From NCBI GenBank assembly GCA_964035545.1, contig OZ037767.1:24261128-24325127 (forward strand): 64,000 bases of DNA. Direction: 5' to 3'. This DNA comes from Bugula neritina. Taxonomy: Eukaryota; Bryozoa; Gymnolaemata; Cheilostomatida; Bugulidae. Positions 1-12,410 of the stretch are shown here, piece by piece. Numbering within the stretch: the stretch's first letter is position 1; each line of letters opens with the position of its first letter. The notes under the pieces were generated by a model, which searched no databases, was not told the DNA's origin, and saw nothing but the letters and a program-made list of their open reading frames with translations. The position numbers were made by a program, and so were the translations under genes.

Positions 1-3000
1 CAGCCGTCTCTATGGCTCCAAAACCACTGCAATCAAACAGAAAAAGTATTTTCCCGGTTAAGGGCACAAAGATTAGAATTTTGAAATGCTATCACTACCT
101 GATAGCAGGAAAAACAGTGAACAAGAAAACAGGTGGCATAGAGAAACTGTTGACCAGGCAAGATATATGCAGAAGAGTTACTGTTGTACTAAAATATGGG
201 TAAATAAAATAATTCTCCTTACAATCTGTTTCTCCTTGTGTGAGAATGAAAAGTATCCGTTGGAACAGCGTCGTCATAAAACCCAAAGCATATAGTATTT
301 GGCTTCATACCTCCCAAACCAGAGATTCGCACGAGCTGTTGCAGACCCTCACGCACTGAGCTCGACAATGTCAGTTCTACAAAGGCCTTCACCTGCAAGA
401 CAGCAAAGCTGGTTGGTGTCACAACTGGTATTCTAACAATATGATTGGCCACAGCTGCACCAATTGTAAGAAGGTTCAGAATGTTGTATGAATTTATAGG
501 ATATACTGAAACTACAAACACTTCAGTGTGGTGTCTGACGTTACTAGAGAGGCTTTACATGCTTATGTCGGCAAACATAACACTATGTTGAATGTGCATA
601 ACGGATGGCGGCATCAGTAAGATGTATACAATGCTGACACCAGACTGATGTATGACACCTTACGATGACAACCCACAATACTGGGTCATTCCATTACCAG
701 TGTAAACATATACATTAACACCTTAGGCAGCGAAAGCCTAAGCATCAGCATTTCACAGCTTATACCTGAGTGGAAGTTGAAGCTGAAACTAGTTAGAACT
801 CAAGACACACCTTAAGATAGTCAACCAATGACAGCCAATGTTTCTGTTCAGAGAGAGCTGGATCCTTCCTGCTGTTGTCTAGTTTGCCCAGTTTGACATG
901 GCCGAGTATGTACAGTCCACTCTTCTTCATGTCGTTCACAAAGTCTATCACATTAGCCGACTGCCGGGGGTTGCCCACCATGTACAGCATCTGAGGGCGC
1001 CAGAACTTCACGTGATCCTTGCGGCTGTCCAACATCAGCAGATATTTCCTTACTTGGTGAAAGATGAGGGCCTGGCTGATAGATCCTACAACAAAATATA
1101 CAACCCCAGTAATACCACTCCTGCTTACCATCTCTGCATAGCAGATAATAATAAAATATACATTAGTCTATAATTTGCAGTAAATGTTGAGTTCTGTAGG
1201 AACATTTTTAATTTAGAAATGTTTAATTTATGAAATAGCTGACTGACACAAGTCAATAGGTGACTGACACAAGTCAATAAGTGACTGACACAATCCAGCA
1301 GGTGAGTGACACCATTCAGCAGCTGGGTGACACAACCCAACAGGTGAGTGACACAATCCAACAGGTGAGTGACACAATCCAACAGGTGAGTGATACAATA
1401 TAACAGGTGATTAACACATGTGCACGCTGAATAAAATAATAAATGACATGCATATCAAGTTAGTTGAGTGAACATACAATCGCCATTTTCCGACAACTTG
1501 AGACAAGTGATGTCCAAACTATTCAGCTAGAGATGACTCACCCCAGGAAGTGCTGACAGATCGAAAGTACAGTAGTATAATCAGCAGCATAGCCACAACA
1601 ATAGCAACAGCAGCATAGATAGGGTTAATAAGAAACGTTATGATGAGGCAGCATATAAAAGCTATAAGACACGTCCAAACATTGAAGTACTTGAAAGTTG
1701 GCCTACAAAAAGTAAAAGTTAGTTAGAAAGAGTAAACGTTTTATAGTCTATTAGAGAGGTGAGACACATGTTGGATGTTAAGCACAAAAATAAAATTTTC
1801 TTTAATCAAAATGGTTCTCTTAAGGTTCGTAACAGGAATGTTTCATCAAACACTGACTCAAAAACATACACCACTCATAAAACCAAAGTACTGCATAGCT
1901 GGAGTCCAAATTGGCTTTTTCACTATTGAATTACAACAATTAAAGCCAACATGTATCGCATAAGATTACATAATAACAAGTAGAATACATAATTACTGCT
2001 ATTACAAGAAAGCCATCAACACCCCATTTTCTGACCTGAAATTAGGTGCCGAGGTCAAGTCAAGGGCAAGACAAGCCACGTTTAGTGAGGCATATGAGAG
2101 CAGGAAGAAAACAGTGGTCATTGGAGCAATAGCATTCATTGAGCCAATCAGCAGCACCCCCTGGAACAAAATTATACCAACGTATATGTATTCTTATGAT
2201 ATATTTCACGTTAGAACACAGGCTTTAATGAAAGAAGTAAGTAGAGAGCTGACTCCCTCACAGCACCACCAGCAGACACAGCTGACTATAACCACAACTA
2301 GCTACAGATAGTGAGAGGTTTACCTGAACCAACACCCATGATATAATGACAGCCACCCACGGGTTACCACTTCTGGAGCTGATTCTGGCAGGCCGAGTGA
2401 ATATCCCTAGAAAGTCAAATGTTTCATTACTAATAAAGGTGAAACAAGATTGTTCTGGTGAAGGAAATCAGAATTATTATAATTATTATGAAGTGTTATC
2501 CTCACAACTAATATATTGAAAAAGGGAAAATGATTAAAAAAGGTAACTTTTGAATACTTTGTCTAAATTGTATAAAAAAAGTTACTTTTTGGAAAAGCCC
2601 AAGACAAATTGCTTGCACTACAATATTATGCTAGCAATGCTCATGTCTTTCTACCTAATAAATAGTAAAAGTGACATGGTGACAGAATGGAATGGTGACA
2701 CCATGAGAAATTGACACTGGATGGAGTGCAATGATTGACAAGGTGACAAATTGAAATTATGACAAACTGACATAATTGACACTATGGCAGGATGAAATTA
2801 TTGACATGGTGACAGGTTGACACTAGGCGAAGTGACATGATTGGCATGATTGACAAGCTAATATATTGGCACTTTGACAGAGTGACATGAAGACAGGCTG
2901 ACACTATGAGAGGGTATCGTCGTGACAGGTTGACACTACAACAGGGTGACATGGTGACAGGCTGACATTATGAGAGGGTGTCATGATGACAGGTTGACAA

Positions 3001-6000
3001 TATGGCGGAGAGACACTGTGACTTACAGAACAGGTCATCTCTTGCAAGAGCCTCCAGCACACGGGATGCACCAATCAGATTGCCGAGAGCTGCAGAGAGA
3101 GTTGCAGCAAATATTCCGATGTACACAAAAGGTCCCCACAAGTTGACTTCTTGGAGAAAGTTGTAATCAGCATGAAGCAGGTCTCTAAATTCGTAAAAGT
3201 TTAATACAGCCGTAGCTAAATGTATGAGCTTAGTCACAATATCATACATATATGATGACTACCATTAGGCTACTGTATATCACAATAGCACACAACAACA
3301 AATACCTATTATGCATATACCTAGTCTAAACTCTAAGAACTCAGTTTGCACTCTATCAGATACCAGTGAGCCTTGTTTGTGTTAGACTCTTTGCTCAACT
3401 GTGATGGGGGGGGGGGGAGGGTGGTCAACCCAAACCTACTTGTACAACATTCTAATTTTTTATAGCCTGGTAGAAAGAAACAACAGAGCTTCCAGCTTGT
3501 TCAATAGATTGTGAGAATGTGCATTGTGTGACCTGCACTCTAGAATTTCACAAGTTTACAAAATAGTTTTTATAATAATTCTTAAACTATATATAAAATG
3601 GAATGTGTGTAGACATTGGATTTGGAGTAGCTAAACGTAAAACATTTACTGCACACAGTGAGATTTATTCAAAGCTGTACATGAAGTTTCTCTAAGCCAA
3701 TCACAGTTGAAATCTACACCCGAGTAAAAGATGGCTGTAAATTATCAACAATCTAATAGTGAGGCTCACTCAAAGCATTATTATGCATCCAGAATATGAT
3801 TTTGATTAATTTACTTCACCCTCACAGCATTTAGTTACTGCAGTGATTTCAGGCTAAGATAGCCTCAGGTTAACAGAATTAGCTGACTTTATACAAACTC
3901 ACTTGGTGGTAGAGGCAGCGACAGACAGAGCCAGCAGCACATAAACAACAAATGTGCTACACACGGCCATCAGTGTTCCTCTTGGAATTGATTTACTTGG
4001 GTTCTTCAGCTCTCCTACAAGTATTAATAACACATACTATTTAGTAACTGTAACTCATCTGATAGAATAGGTGGGTTTAACCATCACATTACATAATAAT
4101 GTTTGAATAAGAAGTGTTTCTACAAGCTTTTTGAAGCAATATGAATTTCCTTTTGCCTGTCTGACTGAAAACCAGCCAGGAATCAGCACTCTACAGATAA
4201 AATTTACGGGTTTACAATATTTGTATTGACCAATCTGCTTCGCCTTTACACTTTTACAAAGCCAATAGTATTACTCGTAGTACTAGTACTGGGTACTCGT
4301 AGTACTAGTACTGGGTACTCGTAGTACTAGTACTGGGTACTCGTAGTACTAGTACTGGGCCCTTTGTCTACACTAGCATTAATTCAAAATTCTATTCATG
4401 CTTTCAGTAACATAAATTATACTCTATATTAAACTACACAGTCTTACGCAGGTTGCTCAGAGTAGACAATCCCTAAACATTGTCTTTGAAATAATTTGAT
4501 GTTATCAAATTTAGGAATTATTATAATAGAGTTCAACACTTACCCAAAATTTTACTTATCTATCAAAATACAACCTTTCTAACATCTTCGAAGACACAAA
4601 CTACATTTAATTGATCAAACAATTATTGTTGCTACAAATAAGATAAAATTAGCAAGTAATAACTAATAGCGACTAGCAATTTGTTTCAAAATCATTAGAT
4701 ATTTAGACCTCTAACTATAGAGTATAGATACAGGATATTCACCTGACATGTTGGCACCATTCATAATTCCTGTAACTCCAGAAAATAACACAGCAAACAC
4801 CACAAAAAAATCCAACTTCTTTCCAGTTGTAGTCGTATAATCTTTAGTATAAGTAGCTGCAATACAACAAACCATCATGGGTGCAATTACTTTATCAGTG
4901 ATATTCAGTTGAGAACTAAATCGAATTGAGAAAAAACCTAAATTTCTTCAACAACTTAAAACTGAGGTAGGTGCAGTAATTGGGAAATTGAGAAAAGCCT
5001 GAGTTCTAGATTAGAAATGTAGCAAAAGAAGTTATGTTCTCACAAAAATTTCAACCCACGCCTCAAACCAAATTTATAAAGAAATTTAAAGAACTTAGGC
5101 TATCTCAATTTCTCCTAAAACTTGGAAACACATTAAGTTCTAAATATCAAATATTAATAGAAACATGAATGAGTAACAATTCAACATTTTACAATGAAAT
5201 AAAAACTGTGCTATAAAAAATACATACCTTTGAAATTATTCTTAAAAGTAGTCATATTAAACCCGGTGTATCGTGCATACAGGTAGAATGTTTCATTCCT
5301 ATCATGTTCAGTGTTGAAGTAAATATCTCCACAACTGATGTTTTTTATTTTTGCATATCTGTCTTTATTCAGACAAGGAATGGCAACTCTCTTTTCTCCC
5401 ACAACCCAAGTGCTGACCAGAACGGAGCCAATGCAAATGGTGACAACCTAAAACAGATATAGGCAACATCGTGTGACACTCAAGGGCAAGTGTCATACTC
5501 AGTTTATGCTCTATGTGACAGTAGATAGCAAGTGTCATACTCAGTTTATGCTCTATGTGACAGTAGATAGCAAGTGTCATACTCAGTTTATGCTCTATGT
5601 GACAGTAGATAGCAAGTGTCATACTCAGTTTAGGTTTTATGTGACAGTATAGACTAGAGAGCAAGTGTCATACTCAGCTTATGCTTTATGTAACAGTAGA
5701 AAAAAGGCTATGCTTGTTTTGCAAATAAATTAAAATATTTTACAATTGCTAATCTATAGTAATAAAATTTTTGTTATTTCGTTGAGCTTGCAGATGCAGG
5801 TGCCAGTGTACAGAGGCAACAGCTAACTGATGCTGCAAACAGACTCTAATATACACAATATTCAATATCCCACGCTTACCTTCTACATCTGTCTCTGTAA
5901 ATTTCAAAATATTGTCTAATATTTTCTGCCAATTAATAGGAAATGTAATTCAAAATTAAATGAGAGCAAAAAAATCCATGTAAAACAACATATTATTTTA

Positions 6001-9000
6001 ACTATTATAATAAACACAATGATAGTTTATTGCAGTTATTAGTGACAGATAAGTACTAAGAATATAAAATGGTAGCATGACTCTAAATTTCAAGTGAGAG
6101 GTATTGTAATGATTGATGACTCAGAGTCAATCAGCTGATAAAACTAATCTGATAAGCGTTAACTTTATGATGCACAATTAATTCAACTTCCTGGTGTATA
6201 TCAAACCCTGTGACTGTTTTAACATGATAAACCACCAGATTGGCTTTATGATTCTAGATGCAAAGATAATCAATATGATATTATCTTCAAAAAATTATAT
6301 TACTTTACAAATCTTTTTAAAATTTAACTTTCAACTCAAACAACTAAGCAAATTCACCCATTAGGTGTTGCAAACTTAAACACTTTTAGGTAAATAAATA
6401 GCACATGCAATAGAACACCTGTGTGTACAGCATTTAATTGTTAATTGTCATTTGCTTGCAAAGCCCCTCCCCCCATCAGTTGTAACAAATGCTTTAGATA
6501 TACATCCCTGGCTCTTTATAACTCTAGACTCACTTAAACTGCAATATAGCAAAATAATAAGTAAATGAACAACAGATTGATGTCAACCCCACATAATTAA
6601 CTAGACCTATAGGAGCACGTGATGATAAGTCATGATTATATACACAAAATAGTGAAGACTCACTGCTAAAATCACTGAGGAGGTTTTCGCAAACATCTGA
6701 GCACCAATCATACATATGGCAAGGCAGAACACAAGGACGACTGTGCCATATGCATAGTTGTACCATCTACCAACCGGAAGGGGACGACCTACAATATTTC
6801 AGTCCATAGCTTCATATAATATAAATATCAATATTTTTATCTTAAACTACATCAAAATTTTAATCAACGCAATCAACAGATTTACAAACATTTTAATAAA
6901 GTGGTATAATCAGAGATCAAGTGTTAAGAGCAATCACCAGAATTTGAAGAGAATATAAACAATTGAACCTGAACCTGAATATTAATTTATTAATGTTAAA
7001 ATAAATAATTTCCCTGATTTCCTTAATAAATGCTGAGTTGAAAAATACAAACCAAGTTCTTCGCCACCTGTTGATCCCCAGGCATCAGCCACGCCTTCAA
7101 CAAACCCCGAGACATACACAGCACACGAGAATATGTTAGCTAGAAAGAAGAGAAGTCCGATACTTCCTCCAAACTCTGGACCTAAGGCTCTGCTTATCAT
7201 ATCTAATGAAAACTGTAAGGAAAAGTCACTCAAATGCATCAAGAAAAAGGCTGTATTTCTCCAACACCTGATATAATTTCATACAAATTTATATATCACA
7301 TATGAGAGAGCAGCCATGACCTATTAACTAGAGTACAGGCCTAGTAGGACATGGGTAATGGGTTTGGGTCCAGATCACCATTGATGCCAGGAAGAGCATC
7401 TGGTTTCAGCAAAAAACCCTCAAACCATGTTCCCAGGAAGGTAAGAGGCACAGTCTATAGCCTGATTAAAAGCATTTGTAGTCAGGGATTCTCACAGGGG
7501 TGGAGACTTCAGCTCTCGTGAGTTTTGCACATCACGCCAACCATTATTAATCTAACAGGGAAGAATTCATAAGTTATTATTCAGTACATCTGGCAGATTT
7601 AAATAACATCAAAGTTGTATGAGTAACATGAGCCTGGTAAGTGGGAGGTAAACCATCTATGCTAGAAGGGATGGTGTAATTTCAAAAACATTCACCAAAA
7701 TTGTGACTATACATGTAATTGCTATCAAGTCTACACAGAGTTTTACACTAGATACATATTTGCGTGGCAGCCAATGTTAACTATAGATGGTGATTCACTT
7801 TATTTTGCAAAATCAATGATTTTTTACTTTTCAGGAACCAAGTACATGCAGCTATAAAAAACAACTTTCAACTGTTAAAATGCAGTTATTTTCACAAAAT
7901 TTTGCAACTAATCTGCTTTTTTAAAATTCTAACTGGTTACCTAAGTTTTAAAATCCAAACTTTTAAAACCTGATGCAACAGCTGTTACTGAGTCGCTCAT
8001 CTGACTTTCACGACATTCATTACATTATACTTTGGTTTGTTATAACTTTATCATTAAGAAAGCAGTTGTCATCAACTTAACACAATATTGTGAAGCTCTG
8101 TAATTGAATTAATATGTTGTTATACTTAAACAATAGTGACAGATAAAAAGAAAGCTAGATAAAATATATTCGTAGTTCAATTTAGTTACTGTGTATAAAT
8201 TAGTTACTAGTAAAGGATACAGTATGCTCCACCGCCTTCTACAGCCCCATTCGTTGATATCGCACATATTGACAAGACAGTCAAACCAAGTATGGCATAA
8301 GCTAAGATAAACTGGGCTACAGTCAACCAAACCCCAGACTGTCCAACAACAAACCCTGCATAAAAACATACCTTTAGGTAATTCAACCTCAACACAAAAC
8401 AAAGTGCACAGTTAGCTATGTATTAAGTCTAGCAAATATGCAATCAGTATAATCTGGTTGACTAACCAGCCTTCAATAACCCCAGTTATTTTCACCATAG
8501 CAGTTATATAGGTCAGTCTGGGAAATTGAGTTAGAAATTGAACTAAAATAGTAACTTTAGAAAATAATAGTTTTAGTAATATCTAGTTGAATATTTAATG
8601 CAAGCATCCTCCAACTAGTATATCCTAAAATAGGTACACAAAAATATATAATACATGAGGATCTTTCCAGAGTTTAGGTCATGTAAGACCTAATTTTATT
8701 GGGTCAGTTTGAACTGATTAACAAGTCAATAGCTGAATATTCCTTTAAATATTTCCATAATTTTAACAGATTTGTTAAATAATTACATGCATTCAGTAGC
8801 ACAAAAAAGCAATTAATAGCTATAGTTTTAAATGCTGTAATTTTTTTATTATTTCTTAGCTAATTACTTATTTTAAATTAACTATGCCATACAGTGAAAA
8901 TATTAAATTTATAAATGTCTGAAATACTTTTGATAATGACTTGTGGAAAGAGTCAACAGGAATTTTTAGGTAAAATCTTATCAAGTCAATACTTATAGTC

Positions 9001-9816
9001 AAGGGATTACAAGTACCAAGCAAGTAAACTAAGCTAGATTATAATGAAACATTTAAATATAAAATTGTGACTAGAATGGAGTCATATAAATAGCTGTAAT
9101 TTACCACTTGATCATGAATTACTGAGTATTTATGGTTAAAGAACTTCAAACAACTTTTGAGTAAAACTTATTGTCCATAAAATAAAGCAGCTCCCAAATG
9201 GAAAAATTGAAAAGGGTAATGACTAAGGTCAATGTAACTTTGTGCATTGGAGATTTTCAATTAAAAAATAACTTAAAATTGATCAAACCTTAATATTTAA
9301 TAAATAAATGAACAAAAATAAGAGTGGTTATAAAAAATCAAATGTGATATGCAAATTAATAACATTCATATCCAACAATAAAAAACAGCTACTATAAGTT
9401 TTGTAAAAACTGAAACTCAAATTTGCAATAGTAAGCACAGTAACAATAATAATTAATTACAGTTTTAATAAAAGAGATTAAACAATCACAATGCAACTAG
9501 TAGTGATCTACCATAATATTATCTGTTCAAATTAAAGTTACTTACCTAATCTTAAAAATACTGTTGTACTAAATTGTGAGAGAGCCACGGGTACAAAGAC
9601 ACCAAAAAACGTATTTAAAACTCGAATGTTACTGTTATGGGTTTCAGTAGATTCTGTACTTGTAGTTGACGTGTGGTCATCATCTGAGGCTAGGTTTCTA
9701 CTTAAACTTCTAATAAGTAAAGGTTGATCAGCATTTTCATTTGCTTGCTGAGCAGAATATCCAACTATTTTGTGCAACTCCGAGTTTATAGGCTCTTCGT
9801 CATCACTCATAGTCAT
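1..9816 (-). CDS. SLC12A9: SLC12A9-type cation-chloride cotransporter family member (3' end off window)
   Basis: Multi-pass membrane transporter of the SLC12 family; SLC12A9 (CIP1) is its divergent branch. Exons in transcript order: 9816-9546, 8355-8221, 7202-7053, 6788-6664, 5447-5228, 4856-4743, 4014-3903, 3184-3027, 2406-2324, 2160-2036, 1702-1542, 1085-811, 392-223, and probably 26 to below 1. All junctions keep frame, giving about 699 residues before the last partial exon. Family signatures in order: [20 protein letters not shown] (TM1), [91 protein letters not shown], and [12 protein letters not shown] followed by GFYDD. The start Met has a Ser/Thr/Asp-rich cytosolic tail before TM1. 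Human SLC12A9 is about 914 residues, so roughly 200 C-terminal residues are missing off the left edge. The donor at 222 and the exon below 26 are tentative. Transport activity of this branch is poorly defined. Confidence 0.93.
1243..1410. repeat. Tandem array, about 20-21 bp unit
   Basis: About eight copies of a GTGAGTGACACAATCCAACAG-like unit in the intron between SLC12A9 exons ending 1542 and starting 1085. The minus-strand open frame it creates is not a gene. Confidence 0.85.
2660..3012. repeat. Degenerate TGACA-rich tandem region
   Basis: Many imperfect units of the type GGTGACAGGTTGACACTA. The region ends within about 15 bases of the donor of the SLC12A9 exon 3184-3027, so it forms the 5' start of that intron. 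Confidence 0.75.
4271..4358. repeat. 22-bp tandem repeat, four copies
   Basis: Four nearly exact copies of a unit built from GTACTCGTAGTACTAGTAC plus TGG, itself rich in the palindrome AGTACT. Lies in an SLC12A9 intron. Confidence 0.85.
4970..5115 (+). mobile_element. MITE family A, copy 1
   Basis: About 146 bp with an A+G-rich start (GGTGCAGTAAT, then GAAATTGAGAAAAGCCT) and an inverted end (AGGCTATCTCAATTTCTCC). It is flanked by TA on both sides, lies in an intron of the SLC12A9 gene, and matches the copies at 35069-35225 and 55262-55398. The right end lacks the last few bases of the inverted repeat. Confidence 0.7.
5484..5700. repeat. 42-bp tandem repeat, about five copies
   Basis: Each unit contains AAGTGTCATACTCAGTTTAT followed by a CTATGTGACAGTAGATAG-like half. 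The array lies just outside the acceptor (5448) of the SLC12A9 exon 5447-5228. Confidence 0.85.
7325..7510 (+). mobile_element. tRNA-derived SINE family, 5'-truncated copy
   Basis: Holds a box-B-like stretch (ATGGGTTTGGGTCCAGA) followed by CACC and CCAGGAAGAGCATC. The same order occurs on the minus strand at 18085-18205. The pol III box A half is not well preserved. It lies in intron 2 of the SLC12A9 gene. Confidence 0.55.
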
Positions 9817-11797
9817 AGTAATTGTGATTGTAAGTGTAACTCACGAACTTAATCCTAAACTAACATTAAGTAACTAACAGTAACACCAACAATTACAATA
9901 AGTGTATCTACCAAATACTAACTCTAATCTCTAAGACTAAAGCAACTTAGAAATTCTCAGTCGAACAGTCAGAATAACTAGTACTTAAAGATGTACTACT
10001 ACCGCTACGTCTACTACTAGTATAGTAAATGTAATACTACGTCTACGACTACTGGCACTGCTAGTGCTAGTACTATTAGATTTAGTGTTGGTATAACTCC
10101 TACAAGTGTCTATGAATATCTTCCGTTAAGATTGACATTCGTCTTTTTAGCTATTTTTGGTTAGTTTTTAAACAAAATGAGATGAATATAAAATATTGAA
10201 TTTTGGTTTGAAGAGATCACTCAGATTTACATCACTTTAGTTTAAAAAACAACTGTAACTGAGGAAAGCAGAAAAATTATTTCACTCAACCGAAGAAGCG
10301 AGCACGCAAAAAATGGTTTTAGCAACACGATGTTAATTAAACGTGCTATAGCAAAAGTTTAGCTAAATCTAATCACATGACAAGTCAGCTGATTATCTCC
10401 GCAACAGTATTGACTTTTTGATGAGACAACTCTTTTCCAGTAAAACTCTAATGGAGCCATATAAAAGTTTTCAACTGCCAACTTTTCAATAAATATAATA
10501 CATCACAATTATTTAGTGGCGTCAGTAAAACTTGTATTTGCTTCAAAACTTTTCCCATATTTAATTGTCTATAAATTCATTTAAGATACTTTAGCTTTAT
10601 TGTTGAAGACTCTATAATATTTGTACAGTGTTTTATTTTTTATTAACAATAATGGTTTTGTAAACTTTAATTTATATTTATAATTTAATTCAATTGGCAG
10701 ATGCAAAATGCATACGATCATCATAACAAAACTTGTAAATTTTTGGAACTAATAAAGTAGCTATACTATAAAATATATATATGCATCTATAGTTGAGCTT
10801 TAAACAAATTAAAGGTATGCGTTTGAATTTGTACTACAATAATTTGCATTAAAGTAAAGGTTTGCACACGTACTCTCTCCCTAGCAGCTATTTATTACCA
10901 AACACATGGTAAAACTTTTAAAATATTGCATATGCAAACTTATTTTGCATAAACGCAATGCTGATTCTATTTTATTTCTTGTAATGGTAAAAAATTTAAT
11001 AAAATTCTACACATCTATACATGTGGAGAAACAAGCATAATTATTTATCCTTATTAAATTTTTATTTCTATAGTTTAGTGCAGTAATAATAGTAGAAGTT
11101 ATGTAACAGCGCCTTGTTGATAGTGAAACCAATTACTCTGCCACATGCCTACGTATGTTAATACACAACATTATAGGTTATAATAAACCAGTACTAGTCG
11201 ATATTGTAGAGGATTTTAGTAATGCAATTAGTTAACCTATGAGTATATCGAAAGGGTCGACTCTATGTCATGCTACTGTGGAGGCCGACAGCTTCTCGTC
11301 CAGCCGACAGCATCTTATAGTCAACAATGGCACCACTAATGCTAGCCAATCAGGAGTGACTGTTAATTAGTACGAGGCGGAGCTATATGCGTATATTGGA
11401 AGCACGCTAGGCAGCTAGCCGGGCAGAGCAGCTTGGGACTTGATTATGAATAGTAGCGATAGTTTGCTCTGTGTTATGTAATCGTGTAAATTAGTGTATA
11501 GTAGTTTTATTTGCTGTATCTTTCATAAATAATAAACTCTGTATAATCGTGATAAACCTGGTGAAGTAGCTTTGAATAAGTAGACCCACACATTATAGAG
11601 GATTGTGAAATTCACTACAATATTATCTAGTATTTGGAGTTCACTCAGAAATGTCAACAAAAATTCATGATTTTCATTTAACTTGCTTTTTCTTCCAATT
11701 ATAATTTGAGTTAGAACAATGAGCTCTTTAATGACTTTAATTTAAATATAATATAACTCGATTGCCTAAAGTACCATAAGCAGTTCCCAATACCAAC
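9817..11797. other. Intron or promoter region between the two SLC12A9 starts
   Basis: Apart from the solo LTR (11205-11619) and CTACTA-rich sequence near 9990-10080 I see no coding exon. It should contain the promoter of the canonical first exon, but no clear TATA box or initiator could be picked out. Confidence 0.5.
11205..11619 (+). mobile_element. Solo LTR of an LTR retrotransposon
   Basis: A 415-bp block begins TGTAG and ends CTACA, perfect inverted ends of LTR type. It is flanked by a 4-bp direct repeat ATAT (11201-11204 and 11620-11623). It is richer in G+C than its surroundings and carries an AATAAA about 90 bp before its end, so its sense strand is plus. No internal retroelement coding sequence follows, hence a solo LTR left by recombination. 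The 4-bp duplication suits a Ty3/gypsy-type element. It lies between the two first-exon sets of the SLC12A9 gene, antisense to it. Confidence 0.8.
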
Positions 11798-12410
11798 CTG
11801 TTCTCAATAATATAGTAGTACTGAACTGCCCCAGAGCTACTGGGGCAAACACACCTCCAAACCATCCTAACTTTTTGTTGTTATCAGCTTGCAGGAAACC
11901 ATCAGTACTGCAAAACATTCCAAATACTCAGACTTTAACCTGACAATCTGAATACGAATAGTATTATATAATACATTGTATAGTGCATGTTGTATGATAA
12001 ATAATAAATAATATAATATATATTTTATAATATATACATAATATATACCATATTATGTATATATTATAATATATCTGATATCATAATATATCATATCTTG
12101 ACATAAACTAAAAAATTGTGAACTCTTTAAAAATTTATGGTGAAAATAATGTTATAAAATTCAAGTTAAAGTTTACAAAACACTGAACTACTTCTTTGCA
12201 AGTTTAATATTGTTGCAGTACACATTGAATTAACTGTTTGCTTTCTTGGTTTTTACAGTTCAGTGTTACCAATGGCCTTTAGACCTACCCTATGAGAGCT
12301 TCCTCATCTTCTGGTCTCTGTTTAATATCCCTGGACCGATGGTAGCTGATAGTCAGTTGTTGAGAGCCTTCATAAGCTGTATTTACATTTCTGCACTGAT
12401 TGTTTGCCAT
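11798..12410 (-). CDS. SLC12A9: Alternative 5' exons encoding a second SLC12A9 N-terminus
   Basis: Two exons, 12410-12289 and 11907-11798, encode 77 residues plus one base. The first begins MANNQCRNVNTAYEG and ends EDEEALIG with donor GG|GTAGGT. The second has a CAG acceptor and ends at a GT donor. It carries GWFGGVFAPVALGQFSTTIL, which closely matches TM1 of the canonical first exon ([19 protein letters not shown]). Both first-exon sets end in phase 1 on a Gly codon, so either can join the exon starting at 8355. I saw no downstream paralogue exons between 11797 and 9817. I therefore read this as an alternative promoter and N-terminus of the same gene. A decayed tandem paralogue is the other option. 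Splicing is inferred, not shown. Confidence 0.72.
11990..12105. repeat. AT-rich palindromic tract
   Basis: Nested TATAATATAT and ATATTATA inverted repeats that could form a long hairpin. It lies in the intron between the two alternative 5' exons of the SLC12A9 gene. No coding signal. Confidence 0.6.

Noticed and set aside
1125-1382. Minus-strand frame with VTHLLDC repeats
   Set aside because: Translation of a 20-21 bp tandem array inside an intron.
5365-5664. Repetitive minus-strand frame with [14 protein letters not shown] units
   Set aside because: Translation of the 42-bp tandem repeat beside an SLC12A9 exon.
7202-7212. SLC12A9 exon 3 starting at 7212 (after TTACAG)
   Set aside because: That acceptor breaks the reading frame with exon 2; the TTAG acceptor at 7203-7204 restores it and gives the expected GGAYYMISR junction.
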